Shown in pieces: positions 11,759 through 25,082 of a DNA stretch of 64,000 nt (the first letter of the stretch is position 1; each line of letters starts with the position of its first letter). The translations under genes were made by a program, and so were the position numbers. This DNA is from Dillenia suffruticosa (taxonomy: Eukaryota; Streptophyta; Magnoliopsida; Dilleniales; Dilleniaceae): contig JAVTVX010000008.1 in the NCBI GenBank assembly GCA_033439265.1, positions 3,100,001 to 3,164,000 of the forward strand, given 5' to 3'. The notes beneath the pieces are model-generated. The model was not told the DNA's origin. It saw only the letters and a program-made list of their open reading frames with translations, and made no database searches.

Positions 11759-11775
11759 TAATTTTGCTTTTATTT

Positions 11776-11964
11776 TTTTTTGTCCCTAGATTTGGTCTAC
11801 TGTCGAGTATCCGAAACTTTACTCTGACTAATCTCGGTCGAGCTACTGTCGGATCCCAATCGGGAGGGAGCTCTCCAATGTCATTTTTGCCATTACCAAG
11901 ATTAGAATCTCGATTCTTGGTGTAGGGTACTAGTACCCTCCCCACTAAACCAACGAAGCGTCGG
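11776..11964 (-). mobile_element. tRNA-derived SINE with 17-bp target-site duplications (family 1)
   Basis: A 189-bp element in reverse orientation, flanked by identical 17-bp direct repeats TAATTTTGCTTTTATTT at 11759-11775 and 11965-11981, with its poly-A tail (poly-T on this strand) next to the first. On its own strand it begins CCGACGCTTCGTTGGTTTAG (A-box-like) with GAATCGAGATTC as B box, and ends in GTAGACCAAATCTAGGGAC plus poly-A. It is the best-preserved member of the family also seen at 1700-1904. A short open frame across it (11748-11945) is not a gene. Confidence 0.88.
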
Positions 11965-11981
11965 TAATTTTGCTTTTATTT

Positions 11982-12825
11982 GTGCATCAGTAGATCTTGA
12001 TGACTCAAGAACCCTAACCACAATAGATCATCAAATATTATACATAGTTTTAAACATAATAATATGTATCTCATTCCTATTAAAGATTATCATTTCAATT
12101 GAGTTTGCAAACCCCACCTTGTATTTTTCTTTTCTTTTATTTTATTTTCTTTTTAATTAAAAGGGTGGGAAAGAGCGACTAGTACCATATATAACTAAGT
12201 CCTAATTCAAATATGAATTAATTATCCAAATTCAAATATAACTAAGTCCTAATTCAAATATTAATTAAAAGGGTCTCAAAAACGATTTGGGTCATGCTAA
12301 GACTCAAATTCAAACCCTACAACCAAATTTTCAACCATATTATTTTTTAAATAAGTCAAATTTAAAGTTAGATTGTGTTATAAAAAGATAAATAATATTT
12401 TTTTGTTACATAAAGATTTGAATTCTGGATCACACAAAGTTAGGAAGAGAAATTGTAACAATTAAGCTATTTTATCGGGATCCTAAAAAGATATATAATT
12501 TGATTACTTAAATAAATCATCTCCATAATATTACCGAGTTCACTTAAAATATACAAGAGTTCAACCTTATTAAGTCATGAACAACAAGAATTCAAAAGAA
12601 AGAAGGGGGGGGGGGGGGTTGAGTAGGACCTAGACGCGACATAATGGCAGCTGGAATTGGCATTTTGGCCTTTTTTTTTTTTTTTTCAATATACAAACGT
12701 AGGCCACATCACAACATCATATGAACGCAACACAACACTTAAAAATACTATGTTAGCCAAACACTAAAATGGCAGTTATTCATCATTCAATCACAGAGGA
12801 GTCTTTGCTCTAAAACTGCGGCTGA

Positions 12826-12861
<36 letters not shown>

Positions 12862-15417
12862 GAGAATTTTTGCAGATTCCATCATAGATAAAAAGGCGGT
12901 GTGGCATTTTGCTTGTATTTGGGTTGTGTGATGTCACTTACCCATAACATGGCTCTAAACCAAAGTGTCACAATTTGAACCCAAAAATGTGGAAAACTAT
13001 GAAAAATGCATTCCCCTTTTGTTTAGATTCAAACTAACCTACTTTGGTTGTAGTTCTTACCTATGATCTCACATGAAGAAATAGTTCCCTAGCACTTTTC
13101 ATATTTCTATTTTTTTTTTATTATACCGTATAATTTGAACCAAAATTTTAATATGAAAAATTAATGATTTCAACTTGGAAATTTAATCTATAGTGAGACT
13201 AGGTTCTGTGAAACTTATTGTATGATTTCAGATAAATCATTTCAAAACTTTTTTAAAATTTGAGCCTCATTGAGATGAGCCCAGTTAGCCTCTCATTCTT
13301 CGAAAAACTTTCCAAGTTTGGGCGAGGAGTCACCCATCATTCCAACAGCTCAAATACATATATACTTATATGTCAATAACTCAACTGATCCTATTGTTTT
13401 CTTCTTAAGAGGTTTCGAGTTTTGTAAATACATATAATACACACACACACACGCAATCTATTCGATAATTTTTTTTTTTATACAAAAAATATAATCAATC
13501 CAAACTGAACCGAAAAAGAGAAAATAGAAGTGAAAAGGATATGACGCTCAAGCTGTGCATGAGGCCAACCATTCGGCAATAATATTGCATACAACACAGT
13601 TTTACAAACGCACAGAGACACAGAGAGAGAGAGAGAGAGAGACAGTAATGATGAGTAGAATCCAGAAAGGAACGGTTTTGGGTGGGGTGGACACACAAGA
13701 GATAGAGAGAGAAGGGAAGAGAGAGAGAGAGAGAGAGAGCATAAAATATGAGAATAAGAAGTGAATGTTGTCGTGACGTCTCTCATTTCTTTTTGTTGAA
13801 ATGGGGGCCTTTTCAGTTTAAGGTTGGTGGACGTTTTTGTAATCATCACTACTTCACTCCTCAAACGCGTTCTCATATATCATTTTTCTCTGCCTTTCTT
13901 CTTCCTTCTTTGCCTTCTTCTCCTCAACAACGTGGCTCAGGCTTAGCCCCCCCCCCCCCCCCCTCTCTCTCTTCCCCCATATTCTTATGTTCCAATAACA
14001 CCCTTTGTTTTGTCCACATGGCTTTCATGCACAGTTTTCAACCATTCCCCGATCTTAGCCTTCACTATTCGGAAAATATATATATAGTTACTGAAAAGCT
14101 TTTAGGTATATGATATTAAAATTAAGAAATCGGATTTCTTTCTTGGAAAAAAAAAATAATTTGAATATATAATGAGGAAGGTCACAGGTGAAAAATTATG
14201 ATTCAATTTTTCATTATCAGCATATTGCCCCTTTTATTATAGTAAAATTACTTTCGAACTTGCTCATTCACAGTGAAATTACACACTTGAAACCAAAGGG
14301 TAACCCATGGACGCATAGAAATTTGCTTGTAAACTCACCCTTTTTTGTAGCCTTGAAGGAAAGGCAAGTTTGCATCCCACCCTGCTCTCCATTTTCACAC
14401 TCTGGCCCGAATACAAGGTGTAGAGGCAGAAGACAGACAGAGAGTAAATGTCATTTCAAAAAAGAAAAAAAAAAAAAAACATTTTAAAGAATTTTAATGG
14501 CTTCATCTATAGCAAGTAATAGACAAATAGTCACAAAAACACATCCGCAAAGCGATCGAGCCCACAGACTAGAATAAACTATAACGATATCCAAAAGGGA
14601 GAACAGAGAGAATAATTGATAGTTCGTATTTTAAAATTCTAACATTCCCCTCTCTAAATGCACCAAAAAAAAAAAAAAAAAAACAAAAAACCCATAACAG
14701 CCCGTGACCAAAGCAATCAATTATTTTTCTACATTCAGAAATCTCTAAATTTCATGAAAAACAATCCAAAGAGACTTCAAGAACAAATTCACTCGTTATC
14801 ACATCCCCCAAAGAGGTGATTCTACATCTCCTGCGCCGTAAACAAAGCAAGGAAATATATATCTATCTCCAAACCATCAAGATTTCAAAATTTCAAGAAG
14901 GGCCATTGCCTATTGAACATTGAATGCTAGGACAATACTAGAACAATCCACATCTTACAACTTTGAGATCATTATTTTGCAGGGCCAAAAAAGTCCAAAA
15001 TGAGTTTCAAGATCATGCCAAAGACTAAAGGGGCCAGAATTCCCACAAGGAAACAGATTTCAGCAAACCGCAAGCAACCCAAGCGGATGAAGAAACAAAC
15101 CAAAGATAATGAGCTATTACATAAATAATCATAAAACATTATTAATTTCACGTTTCTATGATGCATAAACCACGGGGTATAAAGGTATCGATAAATTCTA
15201 CAATTCATTTGGCAGTTTTCTTTTCTTTTTTCTTTTTTTTCTTTTTTTTTTCTTTTTTTTTTCTCGGGGTTCTTTTTTAAGGACTGGTTATAGAACTCAG
15301 AGCATGCCATGCATGAGCAAGTAAAATCCTGCTTCAGTTTAAATAAAGATTTGAATGAAGTTTGTCCTCCTCCCAACATTTCCGAGATCATAAGCAAGAG
15401 AGTCTAGAGAATAACGA
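11982..15417. other. Intergenic between bHLH and RING genes; no gene seen
   Basis: Contains homopolymer runs (G at about 12606-12618, C at about 13949-13963), CT/GA tracts at about 12832-12857, 13624-13641 and 13720-13739, an (AC)n at about 13440, and a CT/T-rich stretch at 15220-15262. The last few hundred bases before 15418 should be the 3' UTR of the RING gene. Open frames here are products of low-complexity sequence. Confidence 0.4.
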
Positions 15418-18400
15418 TCAACCCTCTCCGGTAAACAAAGCCGTAGTCTTGCAAATGGGGCAGAGATTCTTCAGCATCAACCATTGCTTAATGCAATTGT
15501 CATGGAAATCATGCCCGCAGTCCAGTATTCCAAGATCATCTCCTACATCATACTCCTCCTGCCATGAGCAAGAAGCATGTTAGGGTTCAGTATGCAGCCA
15601 GATCGGAATCTTGAATGTCTACTTTAATTTTAGAGCACTTCTACTTGTTGGGTGGCAACATGGTAATTAGTCATAATAATGCATAAAAGGACATCCAGAT
15701 TTAAAAATAAATAAATAAATAAATAAAACCCAAAAAATAGAAAGGCCACCTATTTCGTGCCACCGACAGCCAAAGGAAATCAGGGCCAAAACATGATGAA
15801 AAGCATTTTTCTTAGTACTAATATTCATTTTTGTTGCACTAGATAAGAACTTAAAGAGTAGCACCTGACATATACAGCATGGTTCCAACTCCGAGGATGA
15901 TCCTGCAGAAATAGATATGTATTCTCGACGTCTCATACTCTTCATTATTGTTGCTTCAGACAACCCAGTATTCACATCGCCAATTCGCTCCTCTAAGGCT
16001 AACAGTTCCTGGTAACCAAGTCATTGTCTTAGCTTACTAAAAGAACAACCCTATTAAACAAATCCAGAAAGCTTTCTTTCAATATATTTTTACCTCATAG
16101 GACATGTTATCAACATCAAGCCGCATATCTCTATGCCTGTCATGCAGTTCAGCCATTCCTTGATATATTGATGGGTCAAAAAGGAACATGTCCTGGCATA
16201 TGAACACATTCAAGTGAAAGAGTAAGCAGAGCTAATATCATCGGTTTTAATAGCAACAGCTCACAAAAGAGAACACATCTGATTCACGCTCAGAGACAAG
16301 GTTAGCCCCAAGGGGGCGGGGCTAAAATTTCAAAATATCCCATGTACATAGGGTTTTTAAATGTCAGGTGAAGGTAAATAAGGTATTTGGTGCCCCTAAC
16401 TTCTTTTCTATTATAAAGAAATTCTTCAAAGGTAACAGAGTTCACATGTGGGGGAAAAAAAAGGAATACATTTTAATTAATTATTGATTTTTTTTAACCC
16501 CGCATGTCAAATTAAATTTTTCTTTAGATCTTTCTGTTCTACAAAATTAATTCCGCCCATTTTTCATCTTCCTTTTCTTTTAAGCAAGGAGGAATCTTTC
16601 CTTGAGTTTATAAGAGTTAAAAGGATGGATCCTTGCAACAATAATCATATATTTCTTTAGGTCTGCAAGATTTGTAAACTCCAACAAAAATTAAACTTGA
16701 AATATCCTGTGGGTTACAATTTTTTTTTTAATTTTTGATAAAATATTAGTTAATTTAATTGAAGACATATATAACTATGCCGACTATGAAATTTAGGACA
16801 TATATAATTATAGAAGAATTCAGTACTACGAAAGAATATTCAATTCTAGAAGAATTCACTACTACGAAAGAACATAAAGCAACACCAAGTAAAGTGATAC
16901 TGATTTTTGTAACGGAATTCTTTAAACCTCTTTACATTATATTGTATTTTAGTATTTTATTTATGTACATATATGTATAAATTATTTTATATTAAATTTA
17001 ATATAATTTTTTATTTAAATTACGAATTATTAAAAGTATAGTTTGGCCCTCTCTAGAAAAACCTTTGGGACTGCCACTCCTGTGAGATGATGCTTTTCAG
17101 CTATATTTTGATTTATCTGACTGTCTAACAAAAATCTATTTATTTTAACCATATTAGTAGTTGGGATGTAAACTTAAATCGCCTACATCTACTCTAAGGA
17201 AAAGTTATCCAATTTGTGATAGAGAAACAAGGGAGGCACCCCTCTCATAAATGAACTATTACTTGAGTAGTTTTTCCTATGTACTCAAACAGATAACTTC
17301 CATAGTGAATGATGTAGGATCAAAGTGACCTAGTCTTGCCACTTCAACTAAAAAGGGGAACACGGTAAATTGGATGTGGAAAAAACCAGCATCCAAGCCA
17401 CACACCAAACAAAACAGCTTACTAGGACAAAGGACGTTGGAGACGAAGACAGAATAAAAATTAACCTAACCCAGCTATATGTTCAGACATTGGAAGCAAA
17501 ATATTTTCATCTTGGAGGATACTAAATTCAAAGGAAAAAGAAACTATATAAAGAAAGTCTGGGAAAAACCTCCATTCTTATACTCTCGCCCCTGCGAAGA
17601 GCAGTCAGGACATGGCGAATCTGTTACATGGGAAAGGAAAAAGAATATTAGCTGCGGGTGAAAACTTTATTGGCCAAAGTTGATCCAGGAAAAAAAGGTA
17701 TTGCATTCCAAGGACCTATTTGTAGATGTCATATAAATTTAGGGGGAAAAAACAACACAACAAAACAATAATCCTAAGAAAACATGTTAATCATGTTTCT
17801 TTTTAAAAACTCATAAACTATTACTTGTGACCGACAATAATGTCAACAAATTCAGATGATTTGAACAGAGGTTCATAAAACATTTTGCATGAAATATTTT
17901 TCTGTTGTATGGTGACAATTTAGAAAATATACTATTCTTTTATAATGCAGGACTTATCAATAGGGCTCATTTGATACAATTTTGCTTGAAGAGAATCTTT
18001 TCTATGAAAAGACTCCAATTATGTTATGCAACGCAGAGGAAAAAGGGCTTCTGTGGTCAAACCTCTATGCATGCAATCAGTCAGTAGTAAGTTTAATACA
18101 TGGACTATATAGAATTTAAATAGAAAAGATTTAAAAAAAGAAAAAGAAAATAAAAGGTCAGATTTAGAGCATTTTAAAAAACCAAAAAAAGAATTGTGAG
18201 AGAGAGAGAGAGTGAGAGAAATTTCCCCATTATCATTGACGAATAAGCAAAATAAAATTCCTTAAAAGAACCATCTTTCCTACATAAAGTTGACCCTGTT
18301 GTAGAAGCATTTATTCCTCCAGCCTTGCATTCGCCACTTAAGTAAATAAAAATAATAAAAACGCAAGAGGGAAAAAAAAATGGATGCTCTATGCAAAACC

Positions 18401-21400
18401 AAAGATTCCATACAAATTCTAAAAGCTCTGTGCCACATGGTCCAAGAAGCCCAAGCATGAGGAAACAAATGAATTGAGCTTTGCTAATGTACAGCACGTT
18501 ACATGTTTGTTCACCCTTGTCACCTTGGTCCTAGAGGGGTCAACTATGATTAGCTAGGCTGTTGCTAGAGAACGGAGCAGTCTAGACTTTTAAAAATCCA
18601 TAGCCTCTTCTTCATGAGTTCAAAAGTGGAAGCTATTTTGCAAATTGAGAAAGGTACTAAACACTAAAGCACCCTGATTATGCATATCATGAAACAATAA
18701 CAACCAGGACCTTAATCCTAAATTTTATGCATATCAGTGTGAAATTCCAAGAGACGACACTATCTTGGTTTATCAACCTAATAGAAGCAACATAGAGAGA
18801 AGCATCAACAACCCAAATACAATACTAAAAAGTACACAACATCCACTTCCTTATCCAGTAAGAGGATAGAATGCAGAACATATCTGGAAATTTTACAGGC
18901 TTGCATGAATACTTGCATTTCAGTATTGCATTAATTTTGCTCCATTCCATCTCCATAGTGGAATAGGTTTCACATGGCATAACCAATTTTCCAAGCCCCA
19001 TGAACAGTTGGGCCAATACCTACTCAAACTCCTGAAGAGCAGACATCTTGAATTGAAGTCGCATTTATACCAAGTTGCATCAGTTATGACAAATGTCCAA
19101 TTCTCACCCAGTATGTGTCAAGTATATCCATTGAAGTCTCCTATTTTTTATTAATTTAAACAAAAAAGACTTCTTGAACACTTGTTGGAGACATAAGCGG
19201 TACTTGTCATCATCATTATTGGTTCCATTCTTGTAAATTTTCTCAAGAGTTTGTGGATAGGGCTCTTCCCATCATCATCTTTCAAATATAAAATTTTCAA
19301 AATCTAAACTTGAGATATTTAAAATACAATCGAAATACAAAGATTTAATTTTTATACACAAAATTTTGTTTCTTTATGTCCAAGCTACATCGTTCTCAAC
19401 ATCTTACAACCATATAATGTCCCATCCTATAATCTCTTTTTTGCATTCAAAGAGAATCCTATCATATACTCATTTCATGCTTCATGGCATCACCGCAATA
19501 ATCATCCAATACCCAAGAATAAAAAGCATTTAAACTTATTTATTAAGTAAGATGACAAATGTGTCTCTTAGACCATCTATCCACAAACTCAGCACCATAT
19601 GTAGACAATTGTTCCCAGAAATCCCATTGTACAAGGTGCACAATTTTAAGCAACTTGAAGAAAGAAGCATCAACAGAAAGATGCATGCAGAAAATAAGCA
19701 TCTAAAAATTTCATATTTTGAAAACCATGTGAGAAAAACATAAATTAGACAATATGAAAATTTAGTACCCCTTGAGAATTTGACCAAGTATATAAGAAGA
19801 TAAAGAAATTTTAAAAATTACGAAAATGGAAAATTGGGTATGCCACATGAAGTTCTAACAAATATGTGGTAAGTATTGGACACAAGAATTGTCTGATACA
19901 TATCCATTATGGGTATGCTTCGCTTTTAAGTACCTACGTATCATACAATGTAGGGTAGTTGTAGTTGGTTGAAGAAGTGAATGAGGGGGAAGAAGCAATA
20001 CAGCTTGTACTGAATATGAGAAAATATTAAGTGGCTTTCTTGGAACTTCATATTTGGAATGTTAAGATAATAGACTCAAGGGGTGAAGATGACGTCAGTG
20101 AGATTCAAAAGAAAGATATCTAGGGGAAAAATAAAATGTTCCCCAACAGTTGACGTGATCAAGATATCAAATTTCAAAACAGCAGTCATTAAGAAAGATG
20201 CTCTAATCAAATTACTTATGCAGCCTAACACTTGATCTGCTAACATTACCCTGTTTCACTTTTGACCAAGAAAAGCGTCATAACAAGGTAATATTATTGT
20301 GGATGATGCAACGAAAGTAGCAATAGAATTTGTGTGAATATGAGAAAATATCAAGTGGCTTTCTTGGAACTTCATATTTGGAATGTTAAGATAATAGACT
20401 CGAGTGGTGAAGTCAATGAGATCTGAAGGAAAGATGTCTAGGGGAAAAATTAAAAGTTCCCCAAAAGTTGATGTGATCAAGATATTAAATTTTAAAACAG
20501 CAGTCATTAAAAGAAAGATGCTCCTATCAAATCCTTGTGCAGCCTAACACTTGATCTGCTAACCTTACCCATGTTTCTCTTTTGACAAAGAAAAGTGTCA
20601 TAACAAGGTAATATTCTCGTAGATAATGCAACCAAAGAATGAGAAAAAGAGAAATATATTCTTGATGTTAGAACTAACCTCAGTTAATAGCCTCTGCCTC
20701 CCCTCAATATTGGTAGCTATAGCACGCCACGAATGGGCTCTATCAAGAGCTTCATCATTCTGTCTGCTTCCCAAGATTGCTGACCTGGGATACTGCTGAT
20801 GATGATGGCCCTGTCTATTGGCGCCAGATGAAGTGACAGCCTCTTGTGAGGGAGCAGAAAGGCCTGGAGTTTGGGGAGCAAATTGATTATTACGAACTCC
20901 TGAATCAGACTCAAGGGATGGAAATAAAGTCCAAGGAGCAAAATCTGATAATCTATGCTGATTTTGCATCGGAGGATTGGCATGAGGAATCCAGCCAGGA
21001 GTAGGTATACCATGAATTCCTGAACTGGGACCAGCTCGTGACACCGAACCAACACCTCCAGGGGTAGCAATATTTATGGATCCTAAATTCCAGGTAGATG
21101 AATCTTGTGACAAATTTCCTGTCTCAGTTGCTGGAGGAAACATAGGTTGCTCCCTCAGGATTCCTCTTGAGCTTGACTCTTCTCTTATTATGGCCGGTCC
21201 TTGTCCAGGAAGGCCAAGAGACCTTGACGAACTGCCAGTTCTAGAACTAGAAGCCCCATTCCAAGGGGTGTGATGAACATTTCTTGAAAAAAGGGGAACA
21301 TGGACTACATGAGGCTGATACCGGGGCACAGTAGTGCTGCCTGCTACTACCACTGAGCGGGGGTCCAATGAATCACTTGGAGGTCCAGAAAGCTGATGGG

Positions 21401-22460
21401 GTAAATAGGAATTAGAATGTCGAGTGGAACTCCCCACTGCGGACAAATTAATTGGTCCAGGATCCCGTAGATATCCGATATCCAATCTCCGACCAAAATT
21501 TCTTAAAGAGCTCTCTGCATTTCCACTGATACTTAAAGAAGGAAATCCATCTGAAGCACCTCCTCTCCCACCAGACCCAGTTCCAGGGTTCATTTGATCT
21601 AAAGCACTACCACCAGGAGAACCCTCTGGGAGTTGAGATATACTTGAGCTGCTGGAGGCATTAAGACAGGGAGGTACAGGTCGCCATACATTGTTTTCAG
21701 CTTGGGAAAAGTAGCTTGAACTTCCACCTGAGTATGCCTGCCCAGAGGTACCTTCCAGTGCCTTTCTCTTACAGGACAAGCCCCAGCTCCCCAAAGACGA
21801 ACCCGGTTCATCATCATTTCCCTCCATTAAATATCCAGAGCTTCCAGAAGTAGAAGCAACACCATAAGAAGCATGACTAGATTGTCTCTGCTCTATTTCT
21901 GATCGTGAAGGCTTGCCAAAACTAGGGCGTATACCTGCTCCCATGCCCTGTCCACTATCTCCAAAAGTGTCCAAATATCCACCACGAAGATTAAAATTGT
22001 GAGGCATTTGATTCGAAGTAGAACTCTGGGGATATAAAGGTACATGTACAGCAGGATTGCTGCTCAACCCTAAATTAACACCATCCCCATAATGCATGTT
22101 AGCTGGTTCAAATTGCCTTTCTTCCAACCTGAGACCAGTTCTACCCCGTGCACTAGAAGATGACCAATCATGGTCCATCTTCATCTCATCATCAACAACC
22201 TGCTTTTGGTTTGTTGAACTAGAGCTAGGTTCCCCAGAACTCCAGCCACTTAAGCTCCGATTATCATGACTCATGACATTCATGCATGAAATATTTGCAT
22301 CTCCAGAATTTAGCCTAGGATTTTGCAATCGATTTTCGAGTGGATTTAACATGCTATTCCAAGAAGCCTGCTGATTCATACCATTAATAGTGGAGACAGA
22401 TCCTGGGTCAAAATCAATAATATCAGGAAATGAATCAACAGTACTCCTCTGTCCTTGCAT
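15418..22460 (-). CDS. MBR1/MBR2-like: RING-H2 E3 ubiquitin ligase, MBR1/MBR2 type
   Basis: Predicted 738-residue E3 ligase matching Arabidopsis MED25-BINDING RING-H2 proteins, which ubiquitinate the Mediator subunit MED25 and promote flowering. Five coding exons in frame: 22460-20679, 17620-17570, 16192-16094, 16008-15865 and 15558-15418. The tiny 17-codon second exon (IRHVLTALRRGESIRME) has a weak donor (GTTTTT) but matches the family exactly. Residues 1-594 are Ser/Gly-rich and disordered, with the conserved SCKRKALEG at 229-237, a possible nuclear signal. Then come the conserved DPSIYQGMAELHDRHRDMR and VDNMSYEELLALEERIGDV blocks. The C-terminal RING-H2 is complete: Cys688, Cys691, Cys706, His708, His711, Cys714, Cys725, Cys728. 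It ends KTTALFTGEG. No frame break seen. Confidence in family is very high; MED25 as target is inferred from homology. Confidence 0.95.
16813..16880. repeat. 36-bp direct repeat in an MBR intron
   Basis: AGAAGAATTC followed by ACTACGAAAGAA occurs twice, about 36 bp apart, in the intron between MBR coding exons 2 and 3. It is a minor tandem duplication that creates a short open frame with no likely product. Confidence 0.7.
19991..20640. repeat. 324-bp tandem duplication in an MBR intron
   Basis: The block starting TGAATATGAGAAAATAT recurs at 20011 and 20335 and stays alignable to about 20314 and 20640. Shared landmarks are GTGGCTTTCTTGGAACTTCA, TTGATCTGCTAAC and GTGTCATAACAAGGTAATAT. The copies differ at very roughly one base in ten plus small indels, so it is not recent. 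The second copy ends only about 40 bp from the splice donor of MBR coding exon 1 (intron begins at 20678). Confidence 0.92.
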
Positions 22461-24875
22461 CAGGATTTATCGATTCTCCTCTTAAAAAGACTACCGGGTA
22501 CTCAATGATGCTTCTGCACAGTGACAAACACGAGAAACACCTCTTGCACGAATTAAGATCTTTGACCTGCAAGGCCAAACAAGTATATTGCAAAAAATGG
22601 CTCAAGCACCTGCAAAATATACCCAGAGTAACAGTGAATCTTTGAAATGTTCAAAACATAAGTTTGAGTGCTTATAAATATGAACAGCTAATTTAGAGCA
22701 ATAAAGGCACAATACATCTGGTTTCCTAAAGTAAGGCTCAAAATGACTATGTCTTTTTCTTTTATATAGAAAAAGGACTATATTTATGAAAGAAGAAAGA
22801 ATACAAGAAGCACAGGGGATCAGAAAACCTCAACAGCTAGAGAAACAAAGGAGACAGAAAACCAATGAAGCACAACTTATCTATCTCTCTTGAAGTCCTC
22901 TAGGCTATGGTCTTTAAAATCTCCTAATGCATGATCATCAAAGGAAGCGTAAAAAACAATCTTCCTTTTTTGGATAGAACATAAAAAAAATCTTGTCCCA
23001 TAACAAAGAAATACCAATAGCCATATTTTCGAGGATCCTAGCATTTTGCTCCATCCAAATCCACCATTGAAAAAGCCATAAGAGGGCACTGCTGAGGTGT
23101 AGAAGCTTCGGTTCACCCACCAAAACCTCCAAACTTAATAACAAAGAACCCAGGCATATTTCAGGGACAGATACATTGACAACCAGAGATTGTAGCTCAG
23201 AATCACACCGTGATCAAATCAAAATAATGTCGCATGGTTAAAAGAGTCAATCAATAAATACATACAATTGACTAATTCTATCTAGAAGGGCCATCAACTA
23301 GATAGGGTAGGAACTCCGGCATTTTTGTTTTAGAAAAAAGAAGAATAAATTAGATGAATAACAAAAATGTACGAAAGTTCCTAAGACTAAGGAATTCTCA
23401 GAAGAAATAAAGAATAAAGAAATAGAATACCAAAAATATATATACATATATTGCACAATTGCTCCCAAATTCCCCTTCAATCTTCTATATTATATTCTAT
23501 ATAAATCTGTAAGAAGTGAGCCCACAAAGAAGAATGAAAAAAAAAAAAACATATTTATATATATATCCCATAAAAGAGAAGTTTCAATTGATTGATTGTG
23601 AAAATTCTGGTATTCTACAAATTCAATTATTATCACTGGAAGCAAAGAAGCAATTCCATATCTCCCTTACAATAGAGGAATGTAAAAATAAATTATCATT
23701 ATTTTCAAAGTTGGTGTAAAACTCTCACTCTACCATTAGCATCTCATCCATGTGGCAGAATCCATACTTACTCTTTATAACTGTGTCCAAAGAGAATTAG
23801 GACATAGGAGGAATCTACAGAGCCATTGCGTGCCAAAGAGATGTTCTTAGATGCCACATTACCAAGAAAAAACCCATTGTGAGACTTAGGTTTACATGTG
23901 TAGTCCAAGCTGACGAAATGTTTTTACTTAGTCAACCTACTATTTGACCAAAAAGAGAGTCTCTCATCAACTTTTCAACCTTATCAACTGCCCCAGCCAA
24001 TATCCCAAAAAGGAAGAGAAAATACAAATGAATACCAGACAAACAAGCCTGAATAAGGGTGATATGCCCCCACCAAGGTAAGGAACATCAGCATTATGAG
24101 TGCCTCAACCTTGAGTAAGATAAAAAACAATGTCAAATAACAAGATTTCAGCTATGGTATCCAGATTGCCTCTTCCTCCATTGTTCCCTCTTAAAGCACA
24201 CATGAAATGTACCTCACATACCAGTATTTAGTGCTGACCATTCAAAATAGAATACTTAGAAAGGTATGGCAAATGCTAAGCCATTATCATTCACTTTAAG
24301 GGTGCTCTTAAAACTAAAGTCCATCAACTACGCTTGATAACTTAACTTTAGACCGTAACCATGACAATGAAACTACAGAGCTAGTAGGCTTCAAAGAACT
24401 TCTATATGCTTGATCATACCAAGCATGTATCTCACACCCTCTTTCAAGCAAAATGGTTATAATATTGGGACAATTCAAAAATGAAATTTTCATTCATTTT
24501 GAAAGTTTAATTGGAAAATTACTTACTAGCATTAAAAGAAACCATTCAGCAGATCCTCCTTGAAATCTGTTTCTCTAAATTTATACTATTAAATAACCAC
24601 AGTTACAATATTTGAAACAATAAAGTACCATTCTAAGAATAAATGCTGGATCAAGGAGGCAACTTGCAAACAAAAATGAGCATTATTAATTTCGAACCTG
24701 TGCTATGAATGCAAATGCAGGTAGTCTAGAAGATAAGGACAGAGGACTTTGGTGCCTAACTAGATTTAGATATAAGCTCATTCCTGTATCATTCTTTTGC
24801 TGTGCAGGAATTCTCTGTTTAGGAAAACCTCCCTCCTAGCCCATTGATCAAGTTACATGAGAACTCACTACTTCC

Positions 24876-25082
24876 GAACTAAGGGCTCAACCGATACACA
24901 AAATGCTCCCTGACTTAGTCCGGGGGTAGGGGGTAGGGGGTAGGGGGTAGGGGGAGGGTGAGTGTATATGTACGCAGCCTTCTCCTTGCATTTTTGCAAA
25001 GATACTGTTTGCACGGCTTGAACCCGTGACCTCGAGGTCACCAAAGAAGCAACTCTACCATTGCGTCAAGTTTCGCCCTCTA
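24876..25082 (-). mobile_element. Au-type SINE with internal G-rich expansion
   Basis: On the minus strand this reads as an Au SINE, a tRNA-derived family widespread in angiosperms. The head region has GCAATGGTAGAGTTGCT (A box), then GGTGACCTCGAGGTCACGGG and TTCAAGCC (B box), then TTGCAAAAATGCAAGGAGAA and GGCTGCGTACAT, and a tail GGGAGC-TTTGTGTATCGG. Imperfect 9-bp flanking repeats, ACTACTTCC at 24867-24875 and ACTACTTTC at 25083-25091, are compatible with target-site duplications. The usual C/G-rich middle has become a (GGGGGTA) microsatellite. Confidence 0.85.
24922..24956 (+). repeat. (GGGGGTA)n minisatellite, potential G-quadruplex
   Basis: Five runs of five or six G separated by TA, followed by GAGGG, all inside the Au SINE. 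The pattern resembles a telomere-like repeat but is not the plant TTTAGGG unit. Confidence 0.9.

Noticed and set aside
13748-14113. 121-codon frame upstream of the RING gene
   Set aside because: Low-complexity Ser/Pro/Phe translation of CT- and C-rich DNA.
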